Shown: positions 42,843 to 43,945 of the stretch, in pieces | How the letters are laid out: each line of letters opens with the position of its first letter | How positions within the stretch are numbered: the first letter of the stretch is position 1 | Source of the DNA: Hymenopellis radicata | Taxonomy: Eukaryota > Basidiomycota > Agaricomycetes > Agaricales > Physalacriaceae | Assembly: GCA_015501595.1 (NCBI GenBank) | Contig: JADNRX010000431.1 | Span: 1-43,945, forward strand | Reading direction: 5' to 3' | Length of the DNA: 43,945 nucleotides | Notes under the pieces: model-generated | The model's input: only the letters and a program-made list of their open reading frames with translations | Database searches by the model: none | Told to the model about the DNA's origin: nothing | Program-made: the position numbers and the translations under genes

Positions 42843-43945
42843 TACCAATTTTGTTTTCGTGTTATCCTGCTTTCGGTCTGCTTTCTGCTTCCGCTGTTGT
42901 TCTGTGTTGTAGACTTGCCTGGTGTTACATGCTCGCACCAATTACTTGTACTCTTGGGTTACACTATTCCTGAATCTTCTTAATCTCCTCTTCCTCAATC
43001 ATACTTGTGATCTCCGCATTGTTAACAAGACTATGTAGTTATACCACACATGTACAGCAGAATTTTATGTTAGTAGCCCTCCAACTTACTGTCTGGTTCC
43101 TTAGCTAGCCCCTCATTCGAGTCAGCTAGGCGCATCACTCGCGATCTGGGAGATATGATACCCCCGTCCCAGGTACGTCGATGAACAAAAAGAAAGTAAC
43201 TGGAAATCTTCGGATGTCGCAGGCGATTAATTGCGTGGCAAATTTTATCAAACCGCGTCAACGTAACCTCCTGCCTCTCTTTCAGAAAGCCACTCCCCGC
43301 TACAACAAGTCAGCAAGACGTTGAAGGATGAAGACGAAGAGAACATACAGGAGTCGACGGCAACAATAAACTTCTTCGTCAACCTGTGGGCCAACTCGGC
43401 ATCTGAGGGCAAGATTTTCTCATCCTGCAGAATGAACTTGAAGTTAACGCGATGCAACAAAAACGAACTGGATTCAGAACGGAAAGAACATCGTTGTCGT
43501 GAACGACAGAAATCCTGAGGTTCTTGTTCTACGTTTAAGGTGTATTTTAACGACCGGTCCCAGAATGTATGGGAATGCCCCACCAGGCTATGAATTAGAT
43601 CACTAACAGTAGCACACGGATGATACGGCTAGCGGTAGCGTCAGCGCGACGAGCCCGATTGAAGTGCAGCTCAGCATGCTCACAGAGACTATACCGCCCA
43701 CAAGAGGCCGCGATTTCAGCCTGGGTTGTATAGGCCAAGGCAGGGCCTGCCAAAAAGCTTGTCGCCTGCTGATCGGAAGGCACCCCATATTATAGAGGGA
43801 CGCGTGTAAGCCAATGCGGAAGCCGCGCAGAGCAATACAGCTATCTTGATTCTGAAGTCGTACAGATGTATCGCGGCGCCCACTAGTGGTCACGAAGTAG
43901 CGGTTTTCACGACACCTGCCTCTGCGTCGACGTGCGGCATGACAA
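42843..43945 (-). repeat. right arm of long inverted repeat (runs off the window)
   Basis: Reverse complement of 2554-3725 with small indels. Its outer part still matches at the last base of the window, so the arm continues beyond it. It starts 86 bp from the 8 bp duplication flanking the 4.16 kb element. Confidence 0.85.
43070..43945 (-). pseudogene. right copy of the Agaricomycete lineage-specific gene, 3' part
   Basis: Minus-strand frames carry the same C-terminal blocks as the left copy: CIALRGFRIGLHASLYNM (about 43847-43793), FILQDEKILPSDAELAHRLT (about 43443-43390), then FDKICHAINRLRHPKISS (about 43253-43200). The stretch PALAYTTQAEIAASCGRYSLC is open here. Frames are not continuous, and the N-terminal GxIGDLVYR/VTGCDK parts lie outside the window, so its integrity cannot be judged. 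Confidence 0.5.

Overview
The window looks like nuclear DNA of a filamentous basidiomycete, most likely an Agaricomycete. Genes are dense and split by many short GT..AG introns, mostly 46-60 nt. The gene content is also typical of that group: F-box/LRR proteins, a DUF6593 protein, a secreted cysteine-rich 'glycopeptide' family protein, a many-exon P450 and small lineage-specific membrane proteins. I saw no rRNA, no convincing tRNA and no prokaryotic features.

Regions from left to right. 1-4.3 kb is a decayed accessory zone: an F-box pseudogene with several frameshifts, a degenerate Agaricomycete-type gene whose 3' half is one arm of a long inverted duplication, and a mosaic of short repeats with a ~460 bp insertion. 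4.8-16.3 kb is gene-rich: a disordered Pro/Ser-rich protein, an intact 15-exon cytochrome P450 (527 aa), an F-box-like fragment, a 5-exon F-box protein (563 aa), a CFAP20-domain protein (248 aa) and a 577 aa disordered protein with a basic nuclear-localisation-like stretch. 16.3-18.8 kb has only weak ORFs. 18.8-22.7 kb holds a small unrecognised four-exon gene, a secreted glycopeptide-family gene and a DUF6593 gene. 24.5-32.6 kb holds a secreted beta-carbonic anhydrase, a probable mitochondrial membrane protein, a cyclic-nucleotide phosphodiesterase whose C-terminal frame is shifted, and a small membrane protein. 32.6-43.9 kb is mobile-element territory: a 248 bp TA-flanked MITE, a ~600 bp nested inverted-repeat element, a small membrane gene with duplicated upstream blocks, a 4.16 kb terminal-inverted-repeat element with an 8 bp target duplication, and the second arm of the inverted duplication.

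The most striking structure is the 4.16 kb element (38587-42749). Both ends carry arrays of 8-9 short palindromes (core CACTTTCGAAAGTG) spaced almost exactly 21 bp apart, and the interior carries broken host-gene fragments but no recognisable transposase. The long inverted duplication (2554-3725 against 42843-43945 and beyond) brackets about 39 kb and is a candidate site for inversion. No single pathway unites the genes. The P450, carbonic anhydrase and phosphodiesterase look like separate housekeeping or accessory functions in a repeat-invaded region. Splice structures are my own reading; where stated, exon lengths sum to a multiple of three and phases agree.
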